Shown here piece after piece: positions 44,380 to 54,373 of a stretch of DNA of 64,000 nucleotides. The position numbers were made by a program, and so were the translations under genes. Under the pieces are notes generated by a model. That model did not search any database. It was not told the DNA's origin and saw nothing but the letters and a program-made list of their open reading frames with translations. This DNA is from Kovacikia minuta CCNUW1 (GTDB lineage: Bacteria; Cyanobacteriota; Cyanobacteriia; Leptolyngbyales; Leptolyngbyaceae): positions 7,078,536 through 7,142,535 of the forward strand of contig NZ_CP083582.1 in the NCBI RefSeq assembly GCF_020091585.1, in the 5' to 3' direction. Positions within the stretch are counted from its first letter, which is position 1, and every line of letters starts with the position of its first letter.

Positions 44380-45243
44380 CTACCCTAGTTCTACTCGATC
44401 ACTACCCTCAATTGGCAAGATGTTGTAGCTACCAAAAACTTTCAAAATGGCGGTTTCGTTGGTTAACGTTTCTAAAACCGCTTGCACGGAAGGATCGCCA
44501 GCATTTCCTTCTAAGTCCACGAAAAATAGATAATCGCCCAGCGATCGCTTAGTGGGACGAGATTCAATTCGGCTTAAATTAATGTTCTGACTAGCGAATA
44601 GTTGTAGGGATTTTACCAGGGCACCGGGGGCATCGTGAACAATAAAGGCCAGGGATGTGTGGTTTCCGCCCGGAGACGGGTGCAGGCTAAGGGCCCAAAA
44701 GCGGGTGCAGTTGTCGGGATAGTCATTAATTGGGCAGGCAAGAATCGGTAGGTTGTAAAGCTGGGCAGCCCGTGGGGAAGAAATTGCCCCCACCGCAGGG
44801 TCAGCTTGAAGATACGGCAGAGCGTCGGTCGTAGAGTTGGTTGGGATTAACTCACACTGCGGCAAGAATTCTTCTAACCAGCGCTGGCACTGTGCCAATG
44901 CCTGGGGATGGGAATAAACGGTGTGGATTGTATCAAGAGCGGTTGCTTGAGACAGTAGCGCATGTTCGATCGGCAGAACTAACTCTTGCTGAATTTTGAG
45001 ACTATCCAACTGCCATAGCGTATCCAGCGTGACGGTGACACTACCCTCAATTGAGTTTTCGACTGGAACAACTGCCAGATCTGCCTTCCCCTGCGCTACT
45101 GCTTGTAAGGTACGGGCAATACTGGGATAGGGACACAGTAAAGGGGATTGCCCTGTTTTTTGCTTTAACCAGGTTGCGTACTGGAGGGTGGCTGTTTCTG
45201 CATTCGTCCCTGATGGACCCAAGTGGGCGATCGATAAAGTCAT
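44380..45243 (-). CDS. pheA: PheA, prephenate dehydratase
   Basis: 287 residues from the ATG at 45243; in-frame codons to 45327 run into the insertion element and are not native. IAHLGPSGTNAETATLQYA, ADLAVVPVENSIEGSVTVTLD, the S/T-rich catalytic block IPTNSTTDALP and NCTRFWAL are typical. A C-terminal ACT domain (LAFIVHDAPGALVKSLQLFA, INLSRIESRPTKRSLGDYLF) gives phenylalanine feedback control. It converts prephenate to phenylpyruvate. An IS256-type element begins 24 bp upstream and separates it from its former promoter. Confidence 0.94.
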   Translation of the reverse strand: MTLSIAHLGPSGTNAETATLQYATWLKQKTGQSPLLCPYPSIARTLQAVAQGKADLAVVPVENSIEGSVTVTLDTLWQLDSLKIQQELVLPIEHALLSQATALDTIHTVYSHPQALAQCQRWLEEFLPQCELIPTNSTTDALPYLQADPAVGAISSPRAAQLYNLPILACPINDYPDNCTRFWALSLHPSPGGNHTSLAFIVHDAPGALVKSLQLFASQNINLSRIESRPTKRSLGDYLFFVDLEGNAGDPSVQAVLETLTNETAILKVFGSYNILPIEGSDRVELG

Positions 45244-45267
45244 GGAAGGATGGGAAGAGGAATTTTG

Positions 45268-46645
45268 GTTAGTGTCACGAATTTTTCGCCACGGTTTTAC
45301 GGTCATGTTTGGCATGATCACGCTCAATCACGAGGAAAAAGACAGTGAGGCAACTCGTTTCATGCGGGAATGCCCCAATTTCATCTGACTTGGTGCGAAA
45401 TTCTCGAAATAGCCGCTCCAAATGATTAGTGGTGCGAATATGCCGATGCAGGTTTGGTGCAAATTGATAGAAAGTCAGGGTCAACTCTAGATCGCGTTGA
45501 AAGACTTGGATGGCTTTGGGTTCTTGTGTTTCCCATTTGGTGATGAATTGCTCTAACCGTTGCCTTGCCTGCTCCAAAGTCTCTGCATTGTAGATTTGAT
45601 AAGCCTCAGAGGCAATTTCAAATCGACGCTGCCGTTTGGCATCTTCCCGCTTCAGGGGTTGTTCCTGCTCATCGGTTTTCGGCAAATCCTCATAACTCAA
45701 ATAGCGCTCAATCCCTCGGATTTTGTGCGTGATACAGCGTTGCTGTTGGGCCTGGGGCAAGGTCTTTTTCAACGCCTTGGGCAATCCCAAACTGCCATCA
45801 CTGACCACTAATTTCACCGCATCGGCTTGCAGTCCTCGGGCGATTAAATGCTCAAACAAGGCCTCCCACTCTGCTTCTCCTTCGTCGGAGGCAATCTCAT
45901 AATGCAGGATTTCATAAGACCCATCCTCCCAGACGGCTAGAACTGCCAAAATTACCCGTTCTTCGGCCTGCCGACTTTGTCGCAGATGTCCTGCCCGGTC
46001 TAGCTTAAACGCTTCTCGGGTATATTGAATCTCTACCCACACCCCATCGACGATTAATATCGCAGGGGTTTTGCCAATCGGGGCTAAGCGACGAGTGTCT
46101 AAGTGTTGCTGAATCTGGAGGGTGACTTGGTTCACAGCACTGCGGGAAAGCACATGTCCTATGAGAAAATATAGCGCCTCTTGCAAATCTCTCAACGACA
46201 GTCCCATCACATACAAACAACACAACCAGTTGAGCAGGTTGCCTAAGCCCCGTTGGTAACGTTGGAGAATCTGCCACTCTCGTTCTGGGTTGCGTTCTCG
46301 TAATTTCGGAACTCGCAAATCCTTCACCTGGCCATACTGGGTATCGAGTCTCCGTTGAAAATACCCGGAACGTCGAGGTCGATCGTCTCCCATTTTGGCT
46401 AGTTCTGCCTTGAGTTCCTCTTTCAGTGCGCTCTCCAAGGTGATTTTGACGGCACTGATGACGGCCTCTCTGAGGGCCTGTTCTAACGCCTCATCCAGTT
46501 CAGGTTGAAAACTGACGGCTTTGACTCGATGGATTTGTTGTTCTCGTTGGGCTATGGTCATGGGAAGCTCCCCTCTCGATGGAGTTCCTCTACTGTCACT
46601 GAATCTTTTTTCTCTGTCTAATGGCGAAAAATTCGTGACACTAAC
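45268..46645 (-). mobile_element. Complete IS256-family insertion sequence (1378 bp)
   Basis: Perfect 24-bp terminal inverted repeats lie at 45268-45291 and 46622-46645 (outer bases GTTAGTGTCACGAAT). They are flanked by a 7-bp direct repeat AATTTTG (45261-45267 and 46646-46652), the target duplication. One intact transposase gene fills the element, and its stop codon lies in the left repeat. Intact ends and duplication indicate a recent insertion. Confidence 0.95.
45275..46561 (-). CDS. IS256 (Mutator-type) transposase
   Basis: 428 residues, full length. DDE residues are visible in ILIVDGVWVEI (first Asp), LVVSDGSLGLPKALKK (second Asp) and TNHLERLFREFR (Glu), with the family's CITHKIRGIERYL and RSGYFQRRLDTQYGQ blocks. 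It encodes a cut-and-paste or copy-paste transposase acting on the ends at 45268 and 46645. The gene is intact and in the same direction as pheA. Confidence 0.97.
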   Translation of the reverse strand: MTIAQREQQIHRVKAVSFQPELDEALEQALREAVISAVKITLESALKEELKAELAKMGDDRPRRSGYFQRRLDTQYGQVKDLRVPKLRERNPEREWQILQRYQRGLGNLLNWLCCLYVMGLSLRDLQEALYFLIGHVLSRSAVNQVTLQIQQHLDTRRLAPIGKTPAILIVDGVWVEIQYTREAFKLDRAGHLRQSRQAEERVILAVLAVWEDGSYEILHYEIASDEGEAEWEALFEHLIARGLQADAVKLVVSDGSLGLPKALKKTLPQAQQQRCITHKIRGIERYLSYEDLPKTDEQEQPLKREDAKRQRRFEIASEAYQIYNAETLEQARQRLEQFITKWETQEPKAIQVFQRDLELTLTFYQFAPNLHRHIRTTNHLERLFREFRTKSDEIGAFPHETSCLTVFFLVIERDHAKHDRKTVAKNS

Positions 46646-46993
46646 AATTTTGAATTGAACCTGAGTGCTGAGTGTGGAGGAGTGAGCGCAGCCTTCTGCC
46701 TTCTGGCTTCTGCCTTCTGAAAAATGACGAACAATGACCGAATAATCTCAAACTCCCGATACTCCCCATCTCCACACCAACTGCCTATTCTGAATTGAAA
46801 TGCAAATACTTTACAAATAGATCAACTTAATTTTTTGTAATGCAAGGGTTTATGTCTCCGAACTCTGCAAAAATAGTCTGTCATGGGATCTCAGTATTTT
46901 TACTGCCAAAGATAGAGTCTAATCCCTTAATAATTGTTAAAATTATTTACATTGGTTCAAGATTAACCCTTTCTACCCGGTTGCTCCTAACAA
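46646..46993. other. 348-bp intergenic region: former pheA upstream region and DUF1997-gene promoter region
   Basis: Begins with the right target duplication of the insertion element. It holds TCTGCCT-type heptamers near 46695-46720 and AT-rich sequence before the gene at 46994. The native pheA promoter probably lies in its left part. Confidence 0.5.
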
Positions 46994-47581
46994 ATGGATA
47001 TTCGTTTTACGGCTTCTCAGTCGGTTGAGATGGCGGTTGCTAACCAACCTGTACCGATTCAGCACTACCTCCGGCAACCTCAACGCCTGATTCATTCCTT
47101 GGCGGCTTCTAGTCAAATTGAGCAGTTGGGGGATGAGTTATTTCGCTTGAAAATGCGTCCTTTAAGTTTTATGATGCTGAGCCTTCAGCCGACCGTTGAT
47201 CTACGAGTTTGGGCAGAGCCGGACGGCACTGTGAACCTGCGATCGGTGGGCTGTGAAATCCGGGGGATTCAATATATTAACCAACGTTTTGCCCTCAATC
47301 TGGTGGGACAATTACAGCCTTGCCAGGTGAATGGAACCACCCATCTCAAGGGAAGGGCAGATTTAGAAGTGAAGGTTGAACTCCCTCCAGCCCTGGTGTT
47401 AACCCCCAAACCCTTGTTGGAAACCACAGGCAACGGGCTGCTGAAAAGTGTTTTACTTACGATCAAGCAACGATTAATGCACCATTTGTTAGCCGATTAT
47501 CGGAAATGGGCAGACTCTGAGCGTGATGGTGGCATTGCAGGACAATCTGCGGTACTGTCACCCAACAGCCCGATCGCCTAG
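46994..47581 (+). CDS. DUF1997-family protein
   Basis: 195 residues, soluble. YLRQPQRLIHSLAASSQIEQL, FRLKMRPLSFMMLSLQPTVDLRV (key motif FMMLSLQPTVDL) and GNGLLKSVLLTIKQRLMHHL match DUF1997, a cyanobacterial and plastid family of unknown biochemical function with a lipid-binding-like appearance. Convergent with rnhB. Confidence 0.82.
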   Translation: MDIRFTASQSVEMAVANQPVPIQHYLRQPQRLIHSLAASSQIEQLGDELFRLKMRPLSFMMLSLQPTVDLRVWAEPDGTVNLRSVGCEIRGIQYINQRFALNLVGQLQPCQVNGTTHLKGRADLEVKVELPPALVLTPKPLLETTGNGLLKSVLLTIKQRLMHHLLADYRKWADSERDGGIAGQSAVLSPNSPIA

Positions 47582-47606
47582 GATCGTGGATAAATAATCC
47601 TCAATC

Positions 47607-48242
47607 TCAAATCCTCTGCTCTTGAATGCGGCAAGGGCTGAACGATCGGCGATGCAGGCGTGAAGGGCCAAATTGCTGAATTGCCTTTCTGTGGGAAGGG
47701 GTGCCGTATCCCTTGTTCGATGCCAAATTGAACTGGGGGTAGCGCATCGACAGGCGGGTAATCAACTCATCCCTCCAGACCTTGGCGATAATGCTGGCAG
47801 CAGCGATCGCCAATGATTTCTGATCCCCTTTGATCAGGGTTTGTTGTGGAAAGGGTAAACCAGGAATACGTTGATTGCCATCCACCAGACATAATTCGGG
47901 CTGAACCTTCAGCTTCAAAACTGCCCGCTTCATCGCCAACAGGGATGCTTGCAGGATATTGAGCCGATCGATTTCATAAACAGTCGCGTAGCCAATCTGG
48001 CAATCGACGGCAACGGTGCGAATTTGAACCGCCAGGGATTGTCGCTGCTCAGGCGATAGAAGTTTGCTATCGGTAACGCCAGCAGTCGTCAAGATCGGCA
48101 CTGCTACCGCTGGCAGAATGACGGCAGCAGCCACTACTGGACCAAACAAAGCACCCCGCCCGACTTCATCAATTCCTGCGATCGCTCCCTCAAAAGCACA
48201 ACAGTCGGTTAGGCCAGGAAGCGCTAACTGGTCGCCCACCAT
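47607..48242 (-). CDS. rnhB: RnhB, ribonuclease HII
   Basis: 211 residues. IAGIDEVGRGALFGPVVAAAV (first Asp and Glu), DSKLLSPEQR, CLVDGNQ and SIIAKVWRDELI are the conserved blocks with the DEDD metal site. It removes RNA from RNA-DNA hybrids and single ribonucleotides from DNA. It starts three bases after the rne stop, so the pair is co-translated. Confidence 0.95.
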   Translation of the reverse strand: MVGDQLALPGLTDCCAFEGAIAGIDEVGRGALFGPVVAAAVILPAVAVPILTTAGVTDSKLLSPEQRQSLAVQIRTVAVDCQIGYATVYEIDRLNILQASLLAMKRAVLKLKVQPELCLVDGNQRIPGLPFPQQTLIKGDQKSLAIAAASIIAKVWRDELITRLSMRYPQFNLASNKGYGTPSHRKAIQQFGPSRLHRRSFSPCRIQEQRI

Positions 48243-48244
48243 AC

Positions 48245-50467
48245 CTAATCTGCTGTGGCAGAAGAACGGCGACGACGGCGACGCACGATCGGGCTTCCAT
48301 CTGATTCTGCTTCAGCAGCATTCACCTCAGCAGCCTCAGCTTCAACCGTTTCTGGCAGTGCGGTAGCTACAGGGGTAGGTTGCTCGTTGGTTGCTCCACG
48401 AGCAGACTCACGCAAAATTGGCCCTGGAGTTTTAGCAGCAGCCCCATTTCCTTGAGGTAAAACATCCACTAAATCTAATCTAGGCGGAGCTGACTCCTGC
48501 TCCGAAGCAACAGGCGCAGGAGCCTCACCTGGTAACACAACCGAGATCACCGCCGACTTGGGATTTTTCACTTCCTGGTTTGTCAGAACCAGGGGAGAAA
48601 TTCCCATCCAGGCATAGACATCCTGTTCCTCAGGTGTCATCTCAACTGCCACAACTTCCGGGGGTTCCGTGGGTTTGTTCGACTCCCGCCTGGAGCGCCC
48701 ACGCCGTTCCTCTGGATAACCTGTTTCTGAAGCTTCCTGCCCTGCCCCCCCAACATCTTGAGTAGGAACAAAATCTCTAGCAGACGCCAAATCAGGGCTG
48801 GAGGCATCCCGCCCCCGCCCCCGTCCGCGCACTCGACCCCGTTCTCCTCGTCCAGAATAGGGTACCTCTTCTGTTGGCGTCAGCAAATCTACTTCCCCAC
48901 CGGCATCTGCTCTTGCAGGCAAGACCGGATAACCAGATTGCCCCGGTGCCCGACCATCATCCCCATTGCGACGGCGGCGGCGACGCCGATTTCCACCCAC
49001 TTCTTGATAACTGGGGTGGCTTATGCCCAAATCTGGCAGATCTCCTGGCTCATCCGGTTCTTCGCTGCGGTCTTCCCAGAAAAGGTCGGGTACACCAGGA
49101 ATATCCGGCAGTCCTTCGCGGCTGCTTTCGCGTCCCCGTCCGCGTCCCCGCAACTCTGGACCCCCAGTTCGGGATTCTCGCAAAGCGGTAGCAGCGGGAC
49201 GCTCGACCATTTCTCCCTCTTCCTCCTCGGTTTCGCCGGGAAGATGAACCAGATGTCCCAGGCCACCGCAGGTTGGGCAGGGACGACCAAAAATCTCGTA
49301 AATATTTTTGCCTTGACGTTTACGAGTTAATTCAACCAACCCCAATTCCGACAATTGGGCAATTTGAGGGCGGGCTTTATCGGCTCGAATGGCTTTGTTG
49401 AAATGCTCTAATACCTGCAACTGATCGCGCCGGGAATCCATATCAATGAAGTCGATGACGATCACACCGGCAATATTTCGCAGCCGAAGCTGACGGGCAA
49501 TTTCGGTGGCAGCTTCGCAGTTAGTCCAGAGAACGGTTTCACGCGCAGTGGCAGAACGGGTAAAGGAGCCAGAGTTAACGTCAATGACGGTTAAAGCTTC
49601 GGTGCGCTCGATGATGATGTAGCCGCCGGAAGGAAGATCAACCCTGGGTTTGAGGGCTTCCCGGATGGCAGCATTAATGCGGAAGTATTCCAGAACGGGA
49701 ATACGATCGCGGTGATGGTCAATCAACACCCCCAGAGGCAATTTACCGCCTCCCCAACTCATCAAATGTTGCTTGACCCGTTTCAAGCCCGTGTGAGAGT
49801 CCACCACAATCCGGTTGACATCCCCACTGTAAACATCCCGTAAAACCCGTTGGATAAAGTCATCATCCCGGTTCAAAAGTGCTGGAGCACGGGTAGAACT
49901 GGCTTCCTGCAAAACATTTTCCCATTGTTTTTGGAGGGTTTCCAGATCCTCAATGATAGCTTCTTCGGGCATTCCCTCCGCTTCAGTCCGAATCACAATC
50001 CCCATGCCTGCGGGTTTAATCAGGATTGCCAATGCTCGCAAGCGATTCCGTTCGTTTTCATTGCGAATCCGGCGAGAAAGATTGACCCCCTTCCCGTGGG
50101 GCATCAGCACCAGGTAACGCCCTGGTAAAGAAATGTTGCCCGTCAGTCGAGGGCCTTTGTTCCCGGTTGGCTCCTTCATCACCTGAACCAACACTTTCTG
50201 TTGAGGAACCAATAGCTCAGTGATGGAGCCTGCGGCACGGCGCAGCCTGAGGGGACCTAAATCAGTGACATGGATGAAGCCATTCCGCTCCGTATCCCCA
50301 ATATTGACAAATGCAGCGTCAATTCCAGGTAAAACGTTTTCAACAACTCCGAGATAAATATCACTGACCTGGTGGCTACCCGTAGCAACGATGAGTTCCT
50401 GGATTTGATCCTCTGAGAAGACAGCAGCGATTCGATGCTGCTCGGCGATGACAATTTGTTTTGACAT
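48245..50467 (-). CDS. rne: Rne, ribonuclease E/G
   Basis: 740 residues. The S1 domain (VLPGIDAAFVNIGDTERNGF), the 5'-sensor and DNase I-like catalytic core (ERTEALTVIDVNSGSFT, GVIVIDFIDMDS) and the Zn-link CPTCGG are intact. The C-terminal 330 residues are Gly/Arg/Glu/Pro-rich and disordered, with a central RRRRRRNGDDG block, and the protein ends RRRRRRSSATAD. The Arg-rich end is the cyanobacterial peptide that recruits PNPase, with this placement known from the family. It forms an operon with rnhB. Confidence 0.95.
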   Translation of the reverse strand: MSKQIVIAEQHRIAAVFSEDQIQELIVATGSHQVSDIYLGVVENVLPGIDAAFVNIGDTERNGFIHVTDLGPLRLRRAAGSITELLVPQQKVLVQVMKEPTGNKGPRLTGNISLPGRYLVLMPHGKGVNLSRRIRNENERNRLRALAILIKPAGMGIVIRTEAEGMPEEAIIEDLETLQKQWENVLQEASSTRAPALLNRDDDFIQRVLRDVYSGDVNRIVVDSHTGLKRVKQHLMSWGGGKLPLGVLIDHHRDRIPVLEYFRINAAIREALKPRVDLPSGGYIIIERTEALTVIDVNSGSFTRSATARETVLWTNCEAATEIARQLRLRNIAGVIVIDFIDMDSRRDQLQVLEHFNKAIRADKARPQIAQLSELGLVELTRKRQGKNIYEIFGRPCPTCGGLGHLVHLPGETEEEEGEMVERPAATALRESRTGGPELRGRGRGRESSREGLPDIPGVPDLFWEDRSEEPDEPGDLPDLGISHPSYQEVGGNRRRRRRRNGDDGRAPGQSGYPVLPARADAGGEVDLLTPTEEVPYSGRGERGRVRGRGRGRDASSPDLASARDFVPTQDVGGAGQEASETGYPEERRGRSRRESNKPTEPPEVVAVEMTPEEQDVYAWMGISPLVLTNQEVKNPKSAVISVVLPGEAPAPVASEQESAPPRLDLVDVLPQGNGAAAKTPGPILRESARGATNEQPTPVATALPETVEAEAAEVNAAEAESDGSPIVRRRRRRSSATAD

Positions 50468-50938
50468 TCAATTTCCTCAAAATTCGAGAGAGCGAAGGAG
50501 ATTGGTTATTAGTTCCTCTCGCTTATGCCCCTAGACGCAGGACTACGTTAGATGAAAGCTTTGAAGCTGTGCGAAATGTTAGTCGAAGCTGTTCCCACCC
50601 TTAAAGGTGAGGAAGTGCCTAACAGCCCCGCTCTGGTTGAATACGGTAATCAGCCACTGAACCAACAGTCAACCATATCGGCTAGATGCCCAACCCCGAT
50701 GGGGGACACCAGATTTTATCCAAAAATCCGAGAAGTCTGGCGGAGTAAGCTGTATCTAGTGCCAGCCGCTGGCTTGCTCAACGGAACCCCAAGATAGCAT
50801 TATCCCGCAACAGCTTCCATTGTGATGCATTATAGCGCGCGTAGATTTGTCTGCGACCAAAATTCAAGAATTGATGGCAAGAGAGGGGGAGGGGGGAGGC
50901 GCTGGAACCTGTAAAGTTTGAATGGTGAATGATGACTC
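50468..50938. other. 471-bp region: rne leader side and an unresolved coding fragment
   Basis: Cyanobacterial rne often has a long leader; this gap may hold it. On the plus strand, 50525-50797 reads MPLDAGLR, then TAG, then MKALKLCEMLVEAVPTLKGE and EEVPNSPALVEYGNQPL. It resembles the tail of an IS200/IS605-type TnpB in my memory, but I cannot confirm this. No intact gene is claimed. Confidence 0.4.
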
Positions 50939-51102
50939 TCAGGAACAGGAGGAGGGGGAGGGGGTTGCCAAAATCAATCGATCGCGATGCACTTTCACAA
51001 TCTGAAACTCCCGGTTCGCAACCTGCTCCAGCATGTAAATGACCTGATCGGGGCGGAGCAATGTACCGTCGTTACGGCAACTACCGATATAGCGGAGAGT
51101 GA

Positions 51103-51355
51103 TCTGGGGAGGGGGGAGGGGGAGGGGGGAGGGGGGGAAGGGTTTTGAGTTTTAAGTTTTAAGTTTTGAATTAAACTCGAGTGCTGAGGGCTGAGGGCTG
51201 AGGGCTGAGGGGAAGAATCTTGAATTTTGAATTTTGAATTCTGAATTGAATTCTCCGTATCCCTGTGTCCCCGTGTTCCCGCATCCTCTTGCCCTTCTGC
51301 CCTCTGCCCTCTGCCCTCTGCCTTCTCTTCTGGCTCCTGGTTCCCTGCAACCTGT
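51103..51355. repeat. Low-complexity insertion C in the radical SAM gene
   Basis: Contains GGGGGAG runs (51110-51140), GAGGGCT heptamers (51185-51210), TTGAATT heptamers (51218-51245) and GCCCTCT heptamers (51290-51325). It adds about 80 residues of repeat-derived peptide and a frame change. Confidence 0.85.
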
Positions 51356-52116
51356 TCATCCCTCACCACCTCTAACTCAAGCAACCGATCGCGCAAATTC
51401 ACGGTCTGTTTTTTGCCTGATTTAGTCGTTTGCTCTTGCCAGATGGCATCCTTGATTTTTACCGATTCAATCCATTGCTGCCACTGTTGAGTAGAGGGTG
51501 ACTCAGCTTCGTCTGTTGCCGATGTCTCTTGTGGTTCAAGGGTGATTGTGTACTCTGCCAGCTCCAGAAGTTGGGTAGCGGCGGGTGCGCTCACATCCAC
51601 AGGCTCCACACGGTAGATGGGAATGTCGGGCGGCAGTTGGGCTGCCAGTTTTGCCTGGAAGATTGCCCCATCCATTGGCTCGGTAAGTTCAAAGTCTACA
51701 ATTTCGCCACTGCTGGTGACACCGAGAGGCAGAGCATTGGCGGGAAAAATCCGGGGACCGGGATGAAATCCTCCGGTGAACGCGATCGGTAAGGCAGCAC
51801 GACGGATGGCTCGATCGAACAACCGGATTAAATCTAAGTGGCTGACCAACGCCATCTCTCCCTGTTTGCCCAGCCAGACCCGCAGCCGTTGTACCCGGTT
51901 CTGATTGGGGACAAAATGCCCCTCAAAATGGGGAATCGGCAGAGGAGAGACCACAATGTTGTGACCAAAGTCGGTGCCACACACCCCACAGTGAGAGCAA
52001 CCCTCAAAGGAACAATCGGGAACCGTTGCTGCCTCCAGGGCACGCTGCAAATCTTCTTTGAGCCACTGTTTCGTCAATGCCCGTATCGAGATGATCCCAG
52101 GGAAGGGGAGCGTCGT

Positions 52117-52236
52117 AGGAGGGATGGGGGATGAGGGATGGGGGAGGAAGCGGTGGGGAGTTTTGAGGTTTGAGTTCCAGGTTTTGAGTGGAATCACCTA
52201 ACTGAGAACTTAAAACTGAGAACTCAGAACTTTCAA
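52117..52236. repeat. Low-complexity insertion B in the radical SAM gene
   Basis: GGGATGG/GATGAGG units and AGTTTTGAG / AACTCAG-type repeats add about 35 residues (SSEFSVLSSQLGDSTQN and following) between two conserved blocks. Confidence 0.8.
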
Positions 52237-53477
52237 ACAGGTGACCTTCGCCGTTTTCGACCTGGCGATATTTCCAGGTCAAGCCAGTTTCGGCGATCGC
52301 CTGGGTCCAGGCAGCAAAGGCGCGATCGAGGCTTTCCCACCAGGAGTCCATACCGGCACCCAACTCCCAAGCGCGCCGAATGACAGCAGCAAGCCGCCGA
52401 TCGCCCCTGCCAACAAAATCCTCCATTGCAGAAATACGGACATCGGTAAAGTTGACCTTGAGTCCTCGAATGCGGCGGAATTCTTCCTTCAAAAGGGCTT
52501 GTTTGCGCTCAAATTCAACCGTTGAGACCGAGTGCCACTGAAAGGGAGTGTGGGGTTTGGGCGTGAAATTGGAGATGGTCAGGTTGAAATTGGGTCGTCT
52601 TCTGCCCCGGTTAGTACATTCCTGCTGCAACCAGCGCACAGTTTCAGCGATGCCGAGCACATCCCCATCTGTCTCACCGGGCAGCCCAATCATAAAGTAA
52701 AGCTTAATTTTGTCCCAGCCCTGCTCAAAGGCAGTTTTCACCCCGCGCAATAGTTCTTCGTTGGTCAGCCCCTTGTTGATGATGTCTCGCAACCGTTGGG
52801 TACCCGCTTCGGGGGCAAAGGTAATTCCTGTTTGACGGGTGCCCCCCAGGATGTGGGCAATATTTTCGTCAAACCGATCGACCCGCTGGCTGGGGAGGGA
52901 GAGGGAAATATTTTCGTCTTTGAGACGATTTTTAATTTCCATGCCTACAGCTGGCAGCGCCAGGTAATCGGAGCAACTGAGGGACAGCAGGGAAAATTCG
53001 TTGTAGCCTGTTGCCCGCATGCCCTGCTCGATCGCCCCAACCACCGCCTCCGGTTCCACATCTCTAGCGGGACGGGTCAGCATTCCCGGTTGGCAAAAGC
53101 GGCAGCCACGGGTGCAACCGCGCCGAATTTCGACCGTCAGGCGATCGTGAACGGTCTGCACATAGGGCACCAGACCAATTGAGTAAGCCCGGAATCGGAG
53201 TGGCAACTCGACGCAACACCCTGGGAGGAACATCGGGACGATTGGCATGCACCGAACCATCCGCCGTCATGGTGTAGAACTGAGGCACATAGACCCCTGG
53301 CACCTGCGCCAGATCCAGCAGCAGTTCTTCCCGGCTTAGTCCAGCGGCTTTGCCCTCCTCAAGCACCAACCCAATTTCGGGGAGCAGCTCCTCTCCATCC
53401 CCCAGGGCAATAAAGTCAAAGAAATCCGCATAGGGTTCGGGGTTGGAGGTGGCGGTTTGCCCGCCTGCAAAGATGAG

Positions 53478-53634
53478 AGGGTAGGGAGTAGGGAGTAGGG
53501 AGTGGAGAGTAGGGGAAGAGTTTTGAGTTTTGAAATGGGGTGTGGGGTGTGGGGTGTAGGGTGTGGAGTGTGGATTTTCTCCCCCATCTTCCTCATCCTC
53601 TGCCCTCTGCCTTCTGCCCTCTGCCTTTTGCCTT
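53478..53634. repeat. Low-complexity insertion A in the radical SAM gene
   Basis: GTAGGGA, GTGGGGT and CTCTGCC heptamers, in frame, place a stretch of about 50 residues (from QKAEGRRQRAEDEED to LLPTPYP) between PLTWQER and LIFAGGQTATSNPEP, which are adjacent in the normal family. Confidence 0.85.
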
Positions 53635-54035
53635 TCCTGCCAGGTCAGAGGAATTCCAGCAAGATCCAGCATTTCCAGGATATTGGTTGCACCCAGTTCG
53701 TAGCTAAGGCTGAAGCCGAGAATATCAAAATCGGTGAGGGGACGACGGGATTCGACAGCAAACAGCGGGGTTTGAGTGGCACGCAGTTTGGCAGCCAGAT
53801 CGGGCGCAGGCAGGTAGGCACGATCGCACAACTGTTGAGGTTGGGCATTCAGAATGTTGTAAAGAATAATATGACCCAGATTGGATGCACCCACTTCATA
53901 CACTTCCGGATAGGTCAGCACCCAACGAACCGTTGCACTATCCCACGCCCTATGGACTGCCCCCAATTCGTTACCTAAATAACGAGCGGGTCGCAAAATA
54001 TCAGAAGTCAATAATTCTGCAACTGCAACTGCCAC

Positions 54036-54373
54036 AATAAGCCCTCTCAAAGATTTGACCTGACCCCCATCCTTAGCACTGCTTAGTATAGCGAAACCAT
54101 TCCTCTTCCCCCTACTCCAAGCCCTACAAAAACCCCCTGAATCCTGGCATTGCTGACCACGGAATTCAGGAGGCTAAAGGGGAACTCCCCCGCATCGTTA
54201 TAAAATCTATCAATTCGTCTTTAAGTTAAGTAGGTGGGACTAATTAAATATAAAACTTGCGTAGGTTGGGTTGAGGCACGAAACCCAGCACCTGCATGGG
54301 TTACGCTACCGCTAACCCATCCTACGTTTGATTCCACCCAGCTACTTAGGAGAAAAACTAAAGACTGGGAGCG
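54036..54373. other. 338-bp intergenic region with palindromic repeat (54262-54327)
   Basis: No gene. At 54262-54327 CGTAGGTTGGGTT is answered by AACCCATCCTACG with two mismatches, around CACGAAACCCAG. This is a commonly seen dispersed cyanobacterial palindrome. Confidence 0.7.

Larger units (their letters stand above)
50939..54035 (-). pseudogene. TIGR03960-type radical SAM protein with B12-like N-terminal and DUF2344 C-terminal parts, broken by three frameshifts and three repeat insertions
   Basis: Start is the GTG at 54035 (VAVAVAELLTSDILRPARYL). The N-terminal part reads to VLRRVATPIP, then an extra base in the CCC at 53188-53190 shifts the frame. The radical SAM core continues in the next frame (EIRRGCTRGCRFCQPGML, three-Cys cluster). 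A second extra base (C at 52072) falls in GID/KQWLKEDL. The DUF2344 part (GEMALVSHLDLIRLFDRAIR, FTGGFHPGPRI) follows. The last segment (ITLRYIGSCRNDGTLLR, ending 50939) is in yet another frame after a G-rich tract at about 51105-51140. All catalytic blocks are still present. Three low-complexity stretches (53478-53634, 52117-52236, 51103-51355) are not found in the normal family. The RNA-modification-type role is unknown. Confidence 0.85.
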
